Notes under the pieces: model-generated
Database searches by the model: none
Seen by the model: only the letters and a program-made list of their open reading frames with translations
Told to the model about the DNA's origin: nothing
Shown here: positions 43,752 through 53,782 of the stretch, one piece after another
Numbering within the stretch: position 1 is the first letter of the stretch
Layout: every line of letters begins with the position of its first letter
Source of the DNA: CAWCPR01 sp963797475
GTDB taxonomy: Bacteria > Chloroflexota > Anaerolineae > Anaerolineales > UBA4823
Direction: 5' to 3'
Length of the DNA stretch: 64,000 bases
NCBI GenBank assembly: GCA_963797475.1
Contig: CAWCPR010000012.1
Span: forward strand, 186,001-250,000
Translations under genes and position numbers: made by a program

Positions 43752-44711
43752 ATGCCCATTGATCCGACGATTCTCCTTGAGATGTACCGGCGAATGCTAA
43801 CGATTCGCCGGTTTGAAGAGACTGCCTATAAGCTGTACTTGCAGGGTCTTATGGCAGGAGTGATGCATTTCGCCATTGGACAGGAGGCAGTGTCGGTAGG
43901 GGCAACAATTGGCCTGCGCAAGGAGGACTACATCACAAGTACGCATCGCGGACATGGAGATGTCATCGCAAAAGGCGCACGACCGGATCGAATGTTAGCC
44001 GAACTGCGCGCAAAAAGCACTGGCTACTGCGCAGCAAAAGGTGGGTCATTGCATATCATGGATTTCAGCCAGGGAGTGCTTGGGGCAAATGGAATCGTGG
44101 CTGCAGGCGTTCCGATCGCCGCAGGTGCAGGGTTATCGATCCGGATGCGCGGTACGGATCAAGTGGTTGTATGTTTCATAGGGGATGGAGCGATAGCTAA
44201 TGGAGCTTTCCATGAGGGCTTTCACCTGGCCAGTTTATGGAAGCTTCCAGTAATTGTTGTGCGCCATAATAACCAATATGCAGAATCCACGCCATTACGA
44301 GATTATCAGGGGATGCCAAACGTCGCTCAGTGGGTGTCCGGTTATGGGGCGACTGTTGTAGAGATCGACGGTAATGATGTGTTGGCTGTGTACGAAGCAG
44401 CCAGCAAGGCTATTGACGAAGCCCGGCACGGAGACGGGCCATTCTTTATCGATTGCAAAACTTACCGCTGGATGGGGCACAATGTCGGCGACCCCATGGC
44501 CTACCGACCTGAAGGGGAGTTAGAACATTGGAAGGACAAAGATCCTATCCTTCATTTCGAAAATTATTTTCTGGAAAAGAAAGTTGCCACAACAGAGGCG
44601 TTAGAAGTAATCAAGGAGGGAGTAAACCAGGTGATGGAAGACGCTGTTCGCTTCGCCGAGGAGAGCCCAGTACCGCAAATAGAAGAAGCTGTGAGTGACA
44701 TCTATGCCTGA
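43752..44711 (+). CDS. TPP-dependent 2-oxoacid dehydrogenase E1 alpha subunit (second set)
   Basis: A 319-residue E1alpha paralogous to that at 28-29 kb. HFAIGQEAVSVGATIGL, STHRGHGDVIAKGA, GYCAAKGGSLHI and the TPP motif IGDGAIANGAFHEGFHLA (here the canonical GDG). A good AGGAG site 8-10 nt precedes the ATG. The stop overlaps the E1beta ATG by 8 bp. It likely acts with E1beta and E2 downstream on the 2-oxoacid or acyloin produced by this pathway. Confidence 0.93.
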   Translation: MPIDPTILLEMYRRMLTIRRFEETAYKLYLQGLMAGVMHFAIGQEAVSVGATIGLRKEDYITSTHRGHGDVIAKGARPDRMLAELRAKSTGYCAAKGGSLHIMDFSQGVLGANGIVAAGVPIAAGAGLSIRMRGTDQVVVCFIGDGAIANGAFHEGFHLASLWKLPVIVVRHNNQYAESTPLRDYQGMPNVAQWVSGYGATVVEIDGNDVLAVYEAASKAIDEARHGDGPFFIDCKTYRWMGHNVGDPMAYRPEGELEHWKDKDPILHFENYFLEKKVATTEALEVIKEGVNQVMEDAVRFAEESPVPQIEEAVSDIYA

Positions 44712-45700
44712 GAAAAGAACACACTACGAGAGAAATCACTTATCGTGTTGCGATCAACGAGGCTTTAAGCGAAGAATTGGCGCGTGACCCAACCGTTTTT
44801 CTGCTCGGGGAAGATATCCAAGACCCCTGGATGGGGACCTATAACGTTACGGAAGGCCTATCGACCAAGTTTGGCCGTGAGCGGGTGAGAAATACCCCTA
44901 TATCAGAAAATGCCATCGTAGGAGCAGCCCTTGGCGCCGCTATCACCGGCATGAGACCGGTAGCCGAACTCATGTACGTTGATTTTGCCACGCTCGCGAT
45001 GGACCAGCTCGTCAACCAGGCTGCAAAGATTCGTTATATGTCTGGCGGGCAGGTCAAAGTGCCCCTGGTCGTGAGGGCACAAGGCGGCGCGGGGCGCTCA
45101 TTAGGGGCGCAACACTCGCAAAGCCTGGAGGCCTGGTTCGTTCACGTTCCTGGGCTGCAAGTAGTAATCCCATCGACACCCTACGATGCGAAGGGATTGC
45201 TGAAGACCGCGATACGCGGAAATAACCCTGTGATATATCTGGAACATAAAATGTTGTACAACACGAAAGGGGAGGTTCCCGAAGGAGAATATTTAATCCC
45301 ATTCGGGCAAGCAAGCATCAAGCGCCAGGGGATTGATGTAACCATTGTGGCAATCTCTCGTATGGTCTTGTGGGCGTTAGAGGCAGCGGAAACACTTTCG
45401 CAAGAAGGTATAGAAGCCGAAGTGATTGATCCCAGAACGATTAATCCGTTGGACGAAGAGGCGATTTTAGGATCGGTTAAGAAGACCAGCCGGCTGGTTA
45501 TCGCCCATGAGGCCTGGGAGCGAGGCGGGTGGGGGTCTGAATTATCCGCTTTGGTCGCTGACAAAGCAATCGAGTACCTGGATGCGCCGATTAAAAGGGT
45601 TGCTGCAAAAAACAGCCCTATCGGGTTTGCGCCTCAATTCGAATCCTACATTATTCCCGGGCCGAAGGAGATCGTGGCAGCGGTTAAGGATCTCTTTTGA
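44704..45700 (+). CDS. TPP-dependent 2-oxoacid dehydrogenase E1 beta subunit (second set; one-base frameshift near the start)
   Basis: About 331 residues. The natural start is ATG 44704, overlapping E1alpha. The frame is lost at the AAAA run 44713-44716 and is restored if one A is removed, giving MPEKEHTTREITYRVAINEA. Otherwise the first in-frame initiation codon would be TTG 44777, cutting off ~24 residues. FLLGEDIQDPWMGTYNVTEG, NTPISENAIVGAALGAA, GAQHSQSLEAWFVHVPGL and VIDPRTINPLDEEAIL identify the family. The lesion may be a sequencing artefact. Confidence 0.88.
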
Positions 45701-45725
45701 AAGCAAAATATTCAAGGAGTTTTTC

Positions 45726-46559
45726 ATGGAGATATTTGACACCCACGTTCACGTTTATCACCAAACGAAATTAGAGGATGTCTTGGGCCCCATGGATACT
45801 CTGGGCATCGCCCGGTCTGCTTTGCTGGCTGTCGATCATGGTCACAGCGGAGATGAGCGCGGAACGAATGTCGAAAATTCGTTCGTGGCGGATTTCACAA
45901 AGCAAGCCCCGGACCGGTTGGTCGGGTTTGGCTCAATCCACCCCGATCGAGGTGAGCGGGCAGTCAAAATCCTTGAAGAGATAATGGTCGATCTAGGCTT
46001 GAAAGGGATCAAGATTTATCCACACGCTGGCTTTTTTCCCAATGACCCCATCATGATGGAAGTTTATAAGCGGCTAGAAGCGTTGAAAGGGGTATTGCTC
46101 GTCCATACTGGAATAAAAGCGTTGCCGCACCAGCGGATGATTTTCAACCGGCCTTTGCCCGTGGACGAGATTGCAGTTGCCTGTCCAAATTTGCCCATTG
46201 TGATATGTCATGCCGGATACCCCTGGGTCGATGAAGCGCTGTTGGTCTCGAGGTTTAACCAGAACGTTTGGATTGACTTGACTTTTTTGGATACCCTGGA
46301 GTTAGTCACCGGTGACGCGGTTGTCTGGGATGTGCTGCGGAAAGCGAAAATCATGTTAGGCTGCGACCGGATGATCTGGGGCAGCGAAGGGGTTGATCTG
46401 GATTTGGAGCTCTACCCGGACGCCGGCTTGGAACGGATGCGGGGTTCGATTAAGCGGATACTTGATGCGCCTTTTTTGAATGATAAAGACAAGGAGGATA
46501 TATTCGTTAATAACCCACAGCGTCTTCTTGCGGAGGCCGGTGATGCGCTTTTCAGCTAA
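45726..46559 (+). CDS. Amidohydrolase-2 family TIM-barrel hydrolase/decarboxylase
   Basis: A 277-residue metal-dependent hydrolase related to ACMSD/amidohydrolase-2 proteins. HxH in IFDTHVHVYH (residues ~7-9), LKGIKIYPHAGF (~97-108), VICHAGYPWVDEA (~163) and MIWGSEGVDL near 220, where the usual Asp is Glu. Members are decarboxylases or C-O/C-N hydrolases. ATG has CAAGGAG 6-8 nt upstream; an upstream in-frame extension overlaps E1beta and is rejected. It lies between E1beta and E2, an unusual insertion in a dehydrogenase operon. Its counterpart in the other module is the DUF6282-like protein. Confidence 0.82.
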   Translation: MEIFDTHVHVYHQTKLEDVLGPMDTLGIARSALLAVDHGHSGDERGTNVENSFVADFTKQAPDRLVGFGSIHPDRGERAVKILEEIMVDLGLKGIKIYPHAGFFPNDPIMMEVYKRLEALKGVLLVHTGIKALPHQRMIFNRPLPVDEIAVACPNLPIVICHAGYPWVDEALLVSRFNQNVWIDLTFLDTLELVTGDAVVWDVLRKAKIMLGCDRMIWGSEGVDLDLELYPDAGLERMRGSIKRILDAPFLNDKDKEDIFVNNPQRLLAEAGDALFS

Positions 46560-46604
46560 TCTTTACAGGCCTAGCATGCGGTTTGAAAGGGAGCCGGGGC
46601 TGTC

Positions 46605-47867
46605 ATGAGATATGAAATCAAAATGCCCAAACTGGGCTTTGACATGGAAGCAGGCACGATCGTGCGCTGGATTAAGCAAAAAGGCGACCATGTGGAAGCT
46701 GGTAAGCCAGTTCTTGAAGTAGAGACCGATAAAGCCACAATCGAGGTGGAGGCATTAAATTCAGGCCTTTTGACAGATATCCTTGCTAAAGAAGGTGACA
46801 CAGTGCTGGTAGGCGCTTCGATCGGGATTCTCGACAGCGAAGAGATCAAGACGTTCGAAGTCCTATCGCCACGAGAAGCCCCTGGATCCCCGCTGCCCCC
46901 GACTTCGGAAAGCAATCGAGCCACGGAAGCCAGTAGATTACCTTCAGAAGAAAAGCCGGCAGAAAGAAATGGGGATGCACCTGTAGCCATTTCGCCATTA
47001 GCACGCAAGATCGCAAAAGAAGACGGCCTCGACATTTATGGAATCGAGGGGACCGGCCCGCGGGGAATGATCGTCAAGAGGGATGTCCTTAAGTTCATTC
47101 AATCTACCCGAAAGCGCTCCGCACGAGAGGAACCGTTATATCCGGTTGATGAGTCAGCAGAAATCGGCGCCCAACCGGCGATAGCCCGAACACAGCGCGT
47201 CCCGCTAAGCAAGATGCGCCAGGCAATCGCTCGAAGAATGACCCATGCATTGACCACTATCCCCCAATTCACAATCAGTATGGGAGCGGAAATGTCAAAG
47301 TCGATGGATCTGCGGAAATCCTATAACGCAGTTCATCCGGAAGAGGGACATCTAAGCTTTAATGATCTTGTTGTCAGGGCGGTGGCGCTCGCTCTGAGAA
47401 AATACCCGCGTTTGAACAGCTCCTTTGATGAAGGTGCTTTGGAAATGCATGAAGAGATTAATATCGGGATCGCGGTGGCCCTGGATGAGGGCTTGATAAC
47501 AGTTGTAATTCCGAACGTGGACCAAAAGGCTTTAAGTCAAATCGCTGCTGAAATTAGGGGAGTAATAAGACAGGCCAAGGCGGGAAAACTGAGTCCCCAT
47601 GATCTTACGGGCAGCACTTTTACAGTTAGTAATCTGGGAATGTTCGGGGTCGATAAGTTCACAGCCTTGATCAACCCACCGGAAGCCGCGATTCTGGCTG
47701 TAGGCGCAGTGCAAGAAATCCCCTGGAATGTAAATGGAGTCTTAATGCTGCAGCCTCGTGTGGAATTGACCCTGTCGGTCGATCATCGCGTGAGCGATGG
47801 CGCAGAAGCGGCCAGATTCCTGCAGGTTGTCAGGAATTATCTTGAAGAGCCTATGTTAATGATCTGA
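46605..47867 (+). CDS. Dihydrolipoamide acyltransferase E2 (second set)
   Basis: A 420-residue E2. Lipoyl Lys in EVETDKATIEV (~43), linker, peripheral-subunit-binding domain with ISPLARKIAKEDGLDIYGI (~128-146), and catalytic domain with GSTFTVSNLGMFGVDKF and DHRVSDGAEAARFL, whose His/Asp are catalytic. The paralogous E2 is at 26-27 kb. Together with the E1 genes it forms the core of an oxidative acyl-CoA-producing complex; an E3 must come from elsewhere. It starts 45 bp after the amidohydrolase. Confidence 0.93.
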   Translation: MRYEIKMPKLGFDMEAGTIVRWIKQKGDHVEAGKPVLEVETDKATIEVEALNSGLLTDILAKEGDTVLVGASIGILDSEEIKTFEVLSPREAPGSPLPPTSESNRATEASRLPSEEKPAERNGDAPVAISPLARKIAKEDGLDIYGIEGTGPRGMIVKRDVLKFIQSTRKRSAREEPLYPVDESAEIGAQPAIARTQRVPLSKMRQAIARRMTHALTTIPQFTISMGAEMSKSMDLRKSYNAVHPEEGHLSFNDLVVRAVALALRKYPRLNSSFDEGALEMHEEINIGIAVALDEGLITVVIPNVDQKALSQIAAEIRGVIRQAKAGKLSPHDLTGSTFTVSNLGMFGVDKFTALINPPEAAILAVGAVQEIPWNVNGVLMLQPRVELTLSVDHRVSDGAEAARFLQVVRNYLEEPMLMI

Positions 47868-47885
47868 GCGGCAGGAGAAAAAAGC

Positions 47886-49085
47886 ATGTCAATTCCGTCA
47901 CGAGTTTTATGCGAAGAGATTGAAGAAAGGATAGCACGGGCAAGAAAAGAGATGTCGGAGCGCGGCTACGACGCTTTGATTGTATATGGGAACAACAAAG
48001 TATACGGCAGCCTGCGGTATCTTACAGATTATTTCCCCGACCGGGCCGGCTGGGTCAGTTTTGGCCCCGATGACATCTACCTCTTTGATGGCGCGGCCCT
48101 GGTATTAACCAAAAGCAGTGAACCCGCGCTCATGCTGGAACGCGGCCTGGTGCTGGGAAAAGACGTTTGCACGCGAAAGGTGCTGTCGGGGGTATGGGGC
48201 GCTGCGAAAGATAGCGGCCTGACTGCACGGAATGTGGCTAATATACTAAATGAGGCTGGAGGCATCGAGACTGTAGGGATTGAGACTTGGGAACGTTTTC
48301 CCGCGCCCCTCTATCTGGAATTGATTGAAACGCTTCCGGAGATCAAATTTAAGCAGTCGCGCATTGTCGAAGAAATGCGCATGGTTAAATCCTCGCTAGA
48401 ACTGGAAATATTCAGAAAAGCCGCGGCTGTGGGCGACCTGGCCCATCAGGCGTTTGCGGACCAACTGCGAGATGGAGTGGGCCGCACGGAGCTTGAGCTA
48501 ATACGCCTGGCAGAGCATACGATGCGGCAGCGAGACCCAATCTACGAGGACTCCTGTGAGAATTCCCCCAGCCTGATCTGTTCCGGCTTTGCCGTTGGCG
48601 GCTCACTGCTTCATTTGCCGCAACATTCGAAAACCATCCAACCGGGCGACGCCGTACATTGGGATATCTGCAACCGTTACAACGGATACGCCATTGACAC
48701 ATCGCGCACCAAAGTGGTTGGGAAGCCCACAGCCCTTCAGAACAGGGCATATGAAACCACGCTCAACATGTTTGACGAAGTCCTTAAGGTCGCTAAGCCA
48801 GGCGTCCCCGCTGTAGAACTGGTGCAAACTGCCAAACGCGTAGCGCAAGAAGCCAATTTTGAGCTTCTGGATGGGTTCGTCGGTCATGGTATTGGTTTGG
48901 ATGCCCATGAACGCCCCGATCTTGTTGAAGAGGGAACGCCCTTAGCGTTAAACATGGTGCTGGCTATCGAGCCGCGCATCGCGATTGATGGCATCTATAT
49001 TCTTGGGGTAGAGGATATGGTGCTCATCACGGATGAAGGCGGAAAGTCTCTAACCCAATTCGAAAAGCAGCCTCTCCAGATTTGA
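47886..49085 (+). CDS. M24-family Xaa-Pro aminopeptidase-like protein with an intact metal site
   Basis: A 399-residue M24B-type protein. All five metal ligands are visible: two Asp in HWDICNRYNGYAIDTSR, His in GFVGHGIGLDAHERP, Glu in LAIEPRI and Glu in GVEDMVLIT. The N-terminal creatinase-like domain includes YDALIVYGNNKVYGSLRYLTDYFP. It may hydrolyse an imido/amide bond in the pathway or an Xaa-Pro peptide. Given two altered M24 relatives in the same neighbourhood, a dedicated small-molecule role is more likely than peptide trimming. The start is 18 bp after the E2 stop with AGGAG 9 nt upstream. Confidence 0.85.
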   Translation: MSIPSRVLCEEIEERIARARKEMSERGYDALIVYGNNKVYGSLRYLTDYFPDRAGWVSFGPDDIYLFDGAALVLTKSSEPALMLERGLVLGKDVCTRKVLSGVWGAAKDSGLTARNVANILNEAGGIETVGIETWERFPAPLYLELIETLPEIKFKQSRIVEEMRMVKSSLELEIFRKAAAVGDLAHQAFADQLRDGVGRTELELIRLAEHTMRQRDPIYEDSCENSPSLICSGFAVGGSLLHLPQHSKTIQPGDAVHWDICNRYNGYAIDTSRTKVVGKPTALQNRAYETTLNMFDEVLKVAKPGVPAVELVQTAKRVAQEANFELLDGFVGHGIGLDAHERPDLVEEGTPLALNMVLAIEPRIAIDGIYILGVEDMVLITDEGGKSLTQFEKQPLQI

Positions 49086-49152
49086 TGGCTGGCTTTTTCC
49101 CTCAGCCGGGCTGTTCACTCAGCCATTGCTGAGACTGGCGGCAGAGTCTTCT

Positions 49153-50073
49153 ATGAGAACGCAAATCCCTTGGTCGGATGTCCCGGTTATTGCGGTCGTC
49201 CCTATTTGGGGATTTGATTACATCGTCACAAAGGTAGCCTTGAGAGGGTTAAACCCGCTCGTTTACGCCTCGCTCAGGTTTGTGTTTGCTTCAATTCTAC
49301 TGATGATCGTGCAACGCCGTTTTTCTAATCCAGGTTATTCTCCTCGAGCGCTATTGAAGATCGCTGCAGCCGGGGTGATAGGAGTGTCAGTGTACCATGC
49401 TTGCTATACAACAGGATTGAAATATATTGGCGCTTCGGAAGCTTCCTTGCTAATTGCAACCTCGCCAATCTTCACAGCTTTCGTCGCTGCTGGCTTTGGA
49501 TCAGAGAAGTTGGTTAAGAAACAAATGATTGGAGCGATCATTGCCCTGATCGGTGTTGGATTTGTGGTATCTCGAGGGCTGAGCGGACTGCAGTTCCAGG
49601 CCTCCACGCTCCTGGGTTATATTCTGATGTTGATCACAGCCGCGTCTTTTGGATTCCGCTCTGTGGTACTCCAGCCGGTGCTCGAACAATACCCCTCGAT
49701 TCCAACGGTCACTCGTGCAATCCTCGCCGGTACCTTCGCCCTGCTTGTAATTTCCATCTTTTCCTTCTTTTCTCAGGATTGGAAGGCTGTAGATTCTTTG
49801 TGCTGGTTGGCTATCGGATATGGTGCTATTTTTTCCACTGCCATAGGCTATGTGCTCTGGTACCGCGGGGTTGGTCGGATCGGAGCCACGCGGACAATGC
49901 TTTACTACTACCTTGTTCCTCTGAGCGCTGTACTTTTTTCCATACTATTTTTGAATGAAAGATTCACCTTGTCTATTTTTGTTGGCGGAATATTAATTTT
50001 TGCAGGAGTTGCGGTTGCTAAATGGGACAAAACAGCAACGAATAAGCTAGAACGATGGCGTTTATGTAGATAA
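49153..50073 (+). CDS. EamA/DMT-family transporter
   Basis: A 306-residue membrane protein with about ten hydrophobic helices in two EamA repeats. PIWGFDYIVTKVALRGLNPL and the second-repeat segment RIGATRTMLYYYLVPLSAVL are typical. Members export or import metabolites (amino acids, nucleotide sugars, aromatic compounds). The start MRTQIPWSDV was preferred to one 27 bp upstream. It is on the same strand between the M24 gene and the molybdenum-hydroxylase genes. Substrate unknown. Confidence 0.88.
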   Translation: MRTQIPWSDVPVIAVVPIWGFDYIVTKVALRGLNPLVYASLRFVFASILLMIVQRRFSNPGYSPRALLKIAAAGVIGVSVYHACYTTGLKYIGASEASLLIATSPIFTAFVAAGFGSEKLVKKQMIGAIIALIGVGFVVSRGLSGLQFQASTLLGYILMLITAASFGFRSVVLQPVLEQYPSIPTVTRAILAGTFALLVISIFSFFSQDWKAVDSLCWLAIGYGAIFSTAIGYVLWYRGVGRIGATRTMLYYYLVPLSAVLFSILFLNERFTLSIFVGGILIFAGVAVAKWDKTATNKLERWRLCR

Positions 50074-50125
50074 AACCCTCAACCATGTAAATCCGCCAGG
50101 AGATTAGAACAGATCGCCCTGGCAG

Positions 50126-51061
50126 ATGACAGAAATCTGTCCCAAGGAAGGCGAGATACCCTTGAAGAAGTTCATTTTTTTCTTGCCGAAATCGTTCGAG
50201 GAAGCCATCAAACTATTAAATCAAGAAGGGGCAGTTCCAATCGCCGGGGGTACAGATCTCGTTGTCTTGATGCAGGAAAATCGGGTAACTCCGAAAGCGC
50301 TTATCGATCTCTCATCTCTGGGTCTTGATTACATCCGAAAGAATGAAAACATTATCCACATAGGAGCGCTAACTACATTTGCTGCCATTGTCGAGAACGA
50401 TATAGTGCGTAAAGCAATTCCGGTTCTCGCCCAGGCTGCTTCACAAATCGGCAGTGCTCAGACTAGAAACATGGCGACGCTTGGGGGAAATCTATGCTCG
50501 GCAGTCCCTTCAGCGGATTCGGCTCCTCCACTCATGGTTTTAGATGCTTCTGTGTGCCTCATCAACAAAGACGGGTATCGTTTTCTCCCTTTGCAGCAAT
50601 TTTTTGTGGGTCCCCGAAGAACTATCCTAAATCCGGGAGAGTTGTTGGTTGAGGTATTAATTCCAATTCCCGCCATTAATTCCGGAACCCATTTTGCGAA
50701 ACTCGGGCGTCGCAAATCGCTTTCTCTAGCTGTCGTTAATGCTGCAACCATGCTAAGGATTAACCATGAGAACTATATCGAAGATGCCCGTATTGCTTTA
50801 GGTGCTGTGGCTCCTACTCCAGTACGGGCGAAAAATGCTGAAAACCTGCTGAAAGGAAAAGTTTTGGATGAGCTTCTGCTGGAAGAAGCGATAAATATCG
50901 TCGATAAAGACATTTCACCGATCGATGATTTTCGCGCTTCAGCTAACTATCGCAGTCGCGTGTCTCGTGTTTTGGCCAGGCGAACACTTCAAGAGGCATG
51001 GAATAAGGCGCAACAGGCCCTGATGAGTGAAGTTAATGAGCAGATCAACAGTCAGTTTTAG
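50126..51061 (+). CDS. Molybdenum hydroxylase FAD-binding subunit (CoxM/XdhB-like)
   Basis: A 311-residue FAD subunit. FAD contacts are in VPIAGGTDLVVLM (~37-49) and TRNMATLGGNLCSAVPSADSAPP (~110-130). Together with the next two genes it makes an (alpha-beta-gamma) molybdo-iron-sulfur-flavin hydroxylase that inserts water-derived oxygen into an N-heterocycle or aldehyde. ATG 50126 gives the longest frame; TTG 50162 with an AAGGCGAG upstream would start exactly at the family N-terminus KKFIFFLPKS. It overlaps the iron-sulfur gene start. Confidence 0.88.
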   Translation: MTEICPKEGEIPLKKFIFFLPKSFEEAIKLLNQEGAVPIAGGTDLVVLMQENRVTPKALIDLSSLGLDYIRKNENIIHIGALTTFAAIVENDIVRKAIPVLAQAASQIGSAQTRNMATLGGNLCSAVPSADSAPPLMVLDASVCLINKDGYRFLPLQQFFVGPRRTILNPGELLVEVLIPIPAINSGTHFAKLGRRKSLSLAVVNAATMLRINHENYIEDARIALGAVAPTPVRAKNAENLLKGKVLDELLLEEAINIVDKDISPIDDFRASANYRSRVSRVLARRTLQEAWNKAQQALMSEVNEQINSQF

Positions 51062-51522
51062 ATTAAACGGAAATTCTGTCCAGGTGCAGGTGGCTCCCCA
51101 TGAGCTGCTGGTTGACGTACTTCGCAATAAATTTGAGCTTACCGGGACTAAAAAAGGCTGTGGGAGTGGAGAATGCGGCGCTTGTACCGTTTTACTTGAT
51201 GGCCGACCTGTCAGTTCTTGCCTAGTTCTGGCATGGAGAGCAGCAGGTAGGGAGATCACTACAATTGAGGGGCTGGGGGATTCCAGCGAGACTCCATATC
51301 CTGCAAGAAAAGTTTATCACTCATGGGGCTGTACAGTGCGGGTTTTGTGCACCCGGGATGATCCTCTCCGCTTATGCGCTGCTCGAGACCAATCCGGAAC
51401 CTACGACCACCGATATCCGAGAAGCAATTTCCGGAAATCTATGCCGGTGTTCTGGCTATTCCAAAATAATCGAGGCTATTCAGGATGTTATCAATACAAA
51501 GCAAGAACTGGAAGTGATATGA
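51036..51522 (+). CDS. Molybdenum hydroxylase [2Fe-2S] subunit (CoxS/XdhC-like), frameshifted
   Basis: About 161 residues in two frames. The first frame carries the plant-type cluster motif KKGCGSGECGACTVLLDG. The second has GAVQCGFCAPGM and GNLCRCSGY for the second cluster. The frames join if one base is removed at about 51289-51291, giving GLGDSSELHILQEKF. All eight cluster Cys are present. ATG 51036 was chosen (GTG 51027 also possible). The stop overlaps the large-subunit ATG (ATGA). Confidence 0.85.
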
Positions 51523-53781
51523 GCTTTTCTTCTATTGGCAAACGCATCCCGCGTTTAGATGCTTCGCTTCAAGTTGCGGGTCGATCTATTTACGTGGATG
51601 ACATTTCAAGACCTGACATTTTGTATGCCAGAGCGCTAAGGAGCAGCCTGCCGCATGCGAGGGTTATTCACCTGGATGTCTCAGGAGCTGTTCACAGCCC
51701 AGGAGTTGTCTCCGTGCTCACTGCGGAAGATGTCCCAAACAACCGCTGGGGATTCAGCCATCTTGATCAACCTGTCCTATGTGACACGGTCGTCCGCTAT
51801 TCAGGCGATCCGGTGGCGGCTGTAGCAGCGGTTTCGGAGGACGCTGCTGAAGAAGCGCTTTCGTTAATTAAAGTCGACTATGATCCACTGCCGGCTGTCT
51901 TTGATCCTGTTGAAGCCATGCACGACGCGGCACCGAAGATCCACGGCGAAAGTAATATTGCTGCTCAGATCAGGATAAGGTTTGGCAACATGGAGGAAGG
52001 TTGGAAGGAAGCTGATGAGATCGTAGAGGAGACGTATAAAACCCAAAGGGTACAGCACTGCCATTTGGAGCCCCACGTCGCTATTGCTGAGGTCATTGGG
52101 GATGGTCGTCTTATCGTGTACAGCAGTCTTCAACGTGTCTTCCGCATCGCACAAGACCTCAGTCAAATTCTGAAAATCCCGGAGGATCGTATTATCGTGA
52201 AATCACCCGCTGTGGGTGGGGGGTTCGGATCCAAAACAGAAGTAAGCGTCGAGCCACTTGCATGCCTGTTTGCAATTAAAACTCGGCGGCCCGTAAAAAT
52301 GATCTTTTCCCGCCGAGAAGAATTCCTGGCAGCTCCTATCCGGCATCCTTTCGTTGCAAAGTACCGCAGCGGTATCAAGAGCGATGGAAGAATTGTCGCG
52401 CGACAAATAGAACTGATCAGCGATACAGGCGCATACGTATCCCAGGGACAATCCGTCCTGGCAAAAGCGGCCATTAATGCTTGTGGCCCGTATCGCATCC
52501 CAAACGTGCGCGTGGACGGGTATTTAGTTTATACCAATACAAACATTGGCAGTGCGATGCGTGGCTTTGGAGTTCCTCAAGTCGCCTTTGCCTACGAATC
52601 TCACACAGATACGCTGGCGCGAAGTCTCGGCATGGACCCTCTCTATTTCCGCTTAAAAAACCTCTTAGAAGATGGCGCAATCTTGCCTACGGGCCAACTG
52701 CTGGGGAAGGTCGCTGCGAAAGATACGCTTCTGGAGGCATGTAAACTTGCCGGCTGGGAGCTGGAAGGGTAATTGCATATGAAAAGGCGTGGGAGAGGCA
52801 TAGGCTGTATTATTTACCCTGTTGGAGCGACTGCTCACTCGAATCCAAGCAATGTGATTCTGAAAGTTTAACGACGATGGGAGCGCTACACTCGTGACAG
52901 GAACCTCGGACATTGGTCAGGGGTCAAACACTGTTCTTTGCCAGATAGCCGCTGAGGAGCTGGGCATTTCCTACGTGGATGTCAAAGTGATCTCAAGCGA
53001 TACTGAAGTCACCCCTTATGACCACGGAGCGGGCGCCAGCCGGCAAACGTATATAGCAGGAAATGCAGCCCGGACCGCGGCCCAAAAAATCAAGAAAGTT
53101 TTATTCGATATCGCTGGAAGAGATTTACAGGCCGACCCCCATAGACTTTATGCCAAAGATGGATGGATTATTCTGGAGGACGATCCTCAAAAACGAATTC
53201 CTGTTTCCAGGGCCGCCAAAATTGCATATTCTGAAGCGAATGACCCGCTGCCGATAGCCTATGGAACTTACGATCCTGACGTTACCAGCCTGGATGCGGA
53301 GACGGGACAAGGTATCCCATTTGAAACTTACGTGTTTGGGACCCAGATCGCCGAAGTGGAGGTGGACGATGAGACTGGTGAAGTTGAAGTCTTGAAGGTC
53401 ACGGCGGTCCACGATTGTGGATTTCCCATTAATCCCATGCTTGTAGAAGGACAGATCCAGGGTGGTATTTCAATGGGAATTGGATATGCGCTCTTAGAGG
53501 AAATCGTCGTCGAAAATGGCTGCGTTTTGAATCCAAACTTTGTTGATTATGTCTTACCCACCGCTTCTGATATGCCAGAGGTCCAAATTGGATTTATTGA
53601 ATCTCTAGACCCTAGAGGTCCTTTTGGCGCGAAAGGGATCGGGGAGCCGGCTACGGTTCCGACTGCGCCCGCGATCATTAACGCAATCTACGATGCCGTG
53701 GGGGTCCGCATTCGCGAGCTGCCGGCGACGCCTGAGAAAGTGTTGCAGGCGCTGGATGAATTGACAAAGGAGCATGGTTGA
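51519..53781 (+). CDS. Molybdenum hydroxylase large subunit (xanthine dehydrogenase type), interrupted by a stop and a frameshift
   Basis: Together ~750 residues, normal for the molybdopterin subunit. VGGGFGSKTEV and GSAMRGFGVPQ are molybdopterin contacts and GAKGIGEPATVPTAP carries the catalytic Glu. The MRGFG loop is of xanthine-dehydrogenase type, not the CSFR loop of CO dehydrogenase. A TAA at 52770-52772 interrupts the frame. The same frame continues as RGRGIGCIIYPVGATAHS to a TAA at 52869. Removing one T from the TTT at 52867-52869 joins it to NDDGSATLVTGTSDIGQG and the remaining 290 residues. The two lesions make it either a pseudogene or a badly sequenced gene. Confidence 0.8.
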
Positions 53782-53782
53782 A

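Noticed and set aside
51519..53781. Aerobic CO dehydrogenase large subunit
   Set aside because: The active-site loop is MRGFG, typical of the xanthine dehydrogenase branch, not the Cys-Ser-Phe-Arg loop of CO dehydrogenase.
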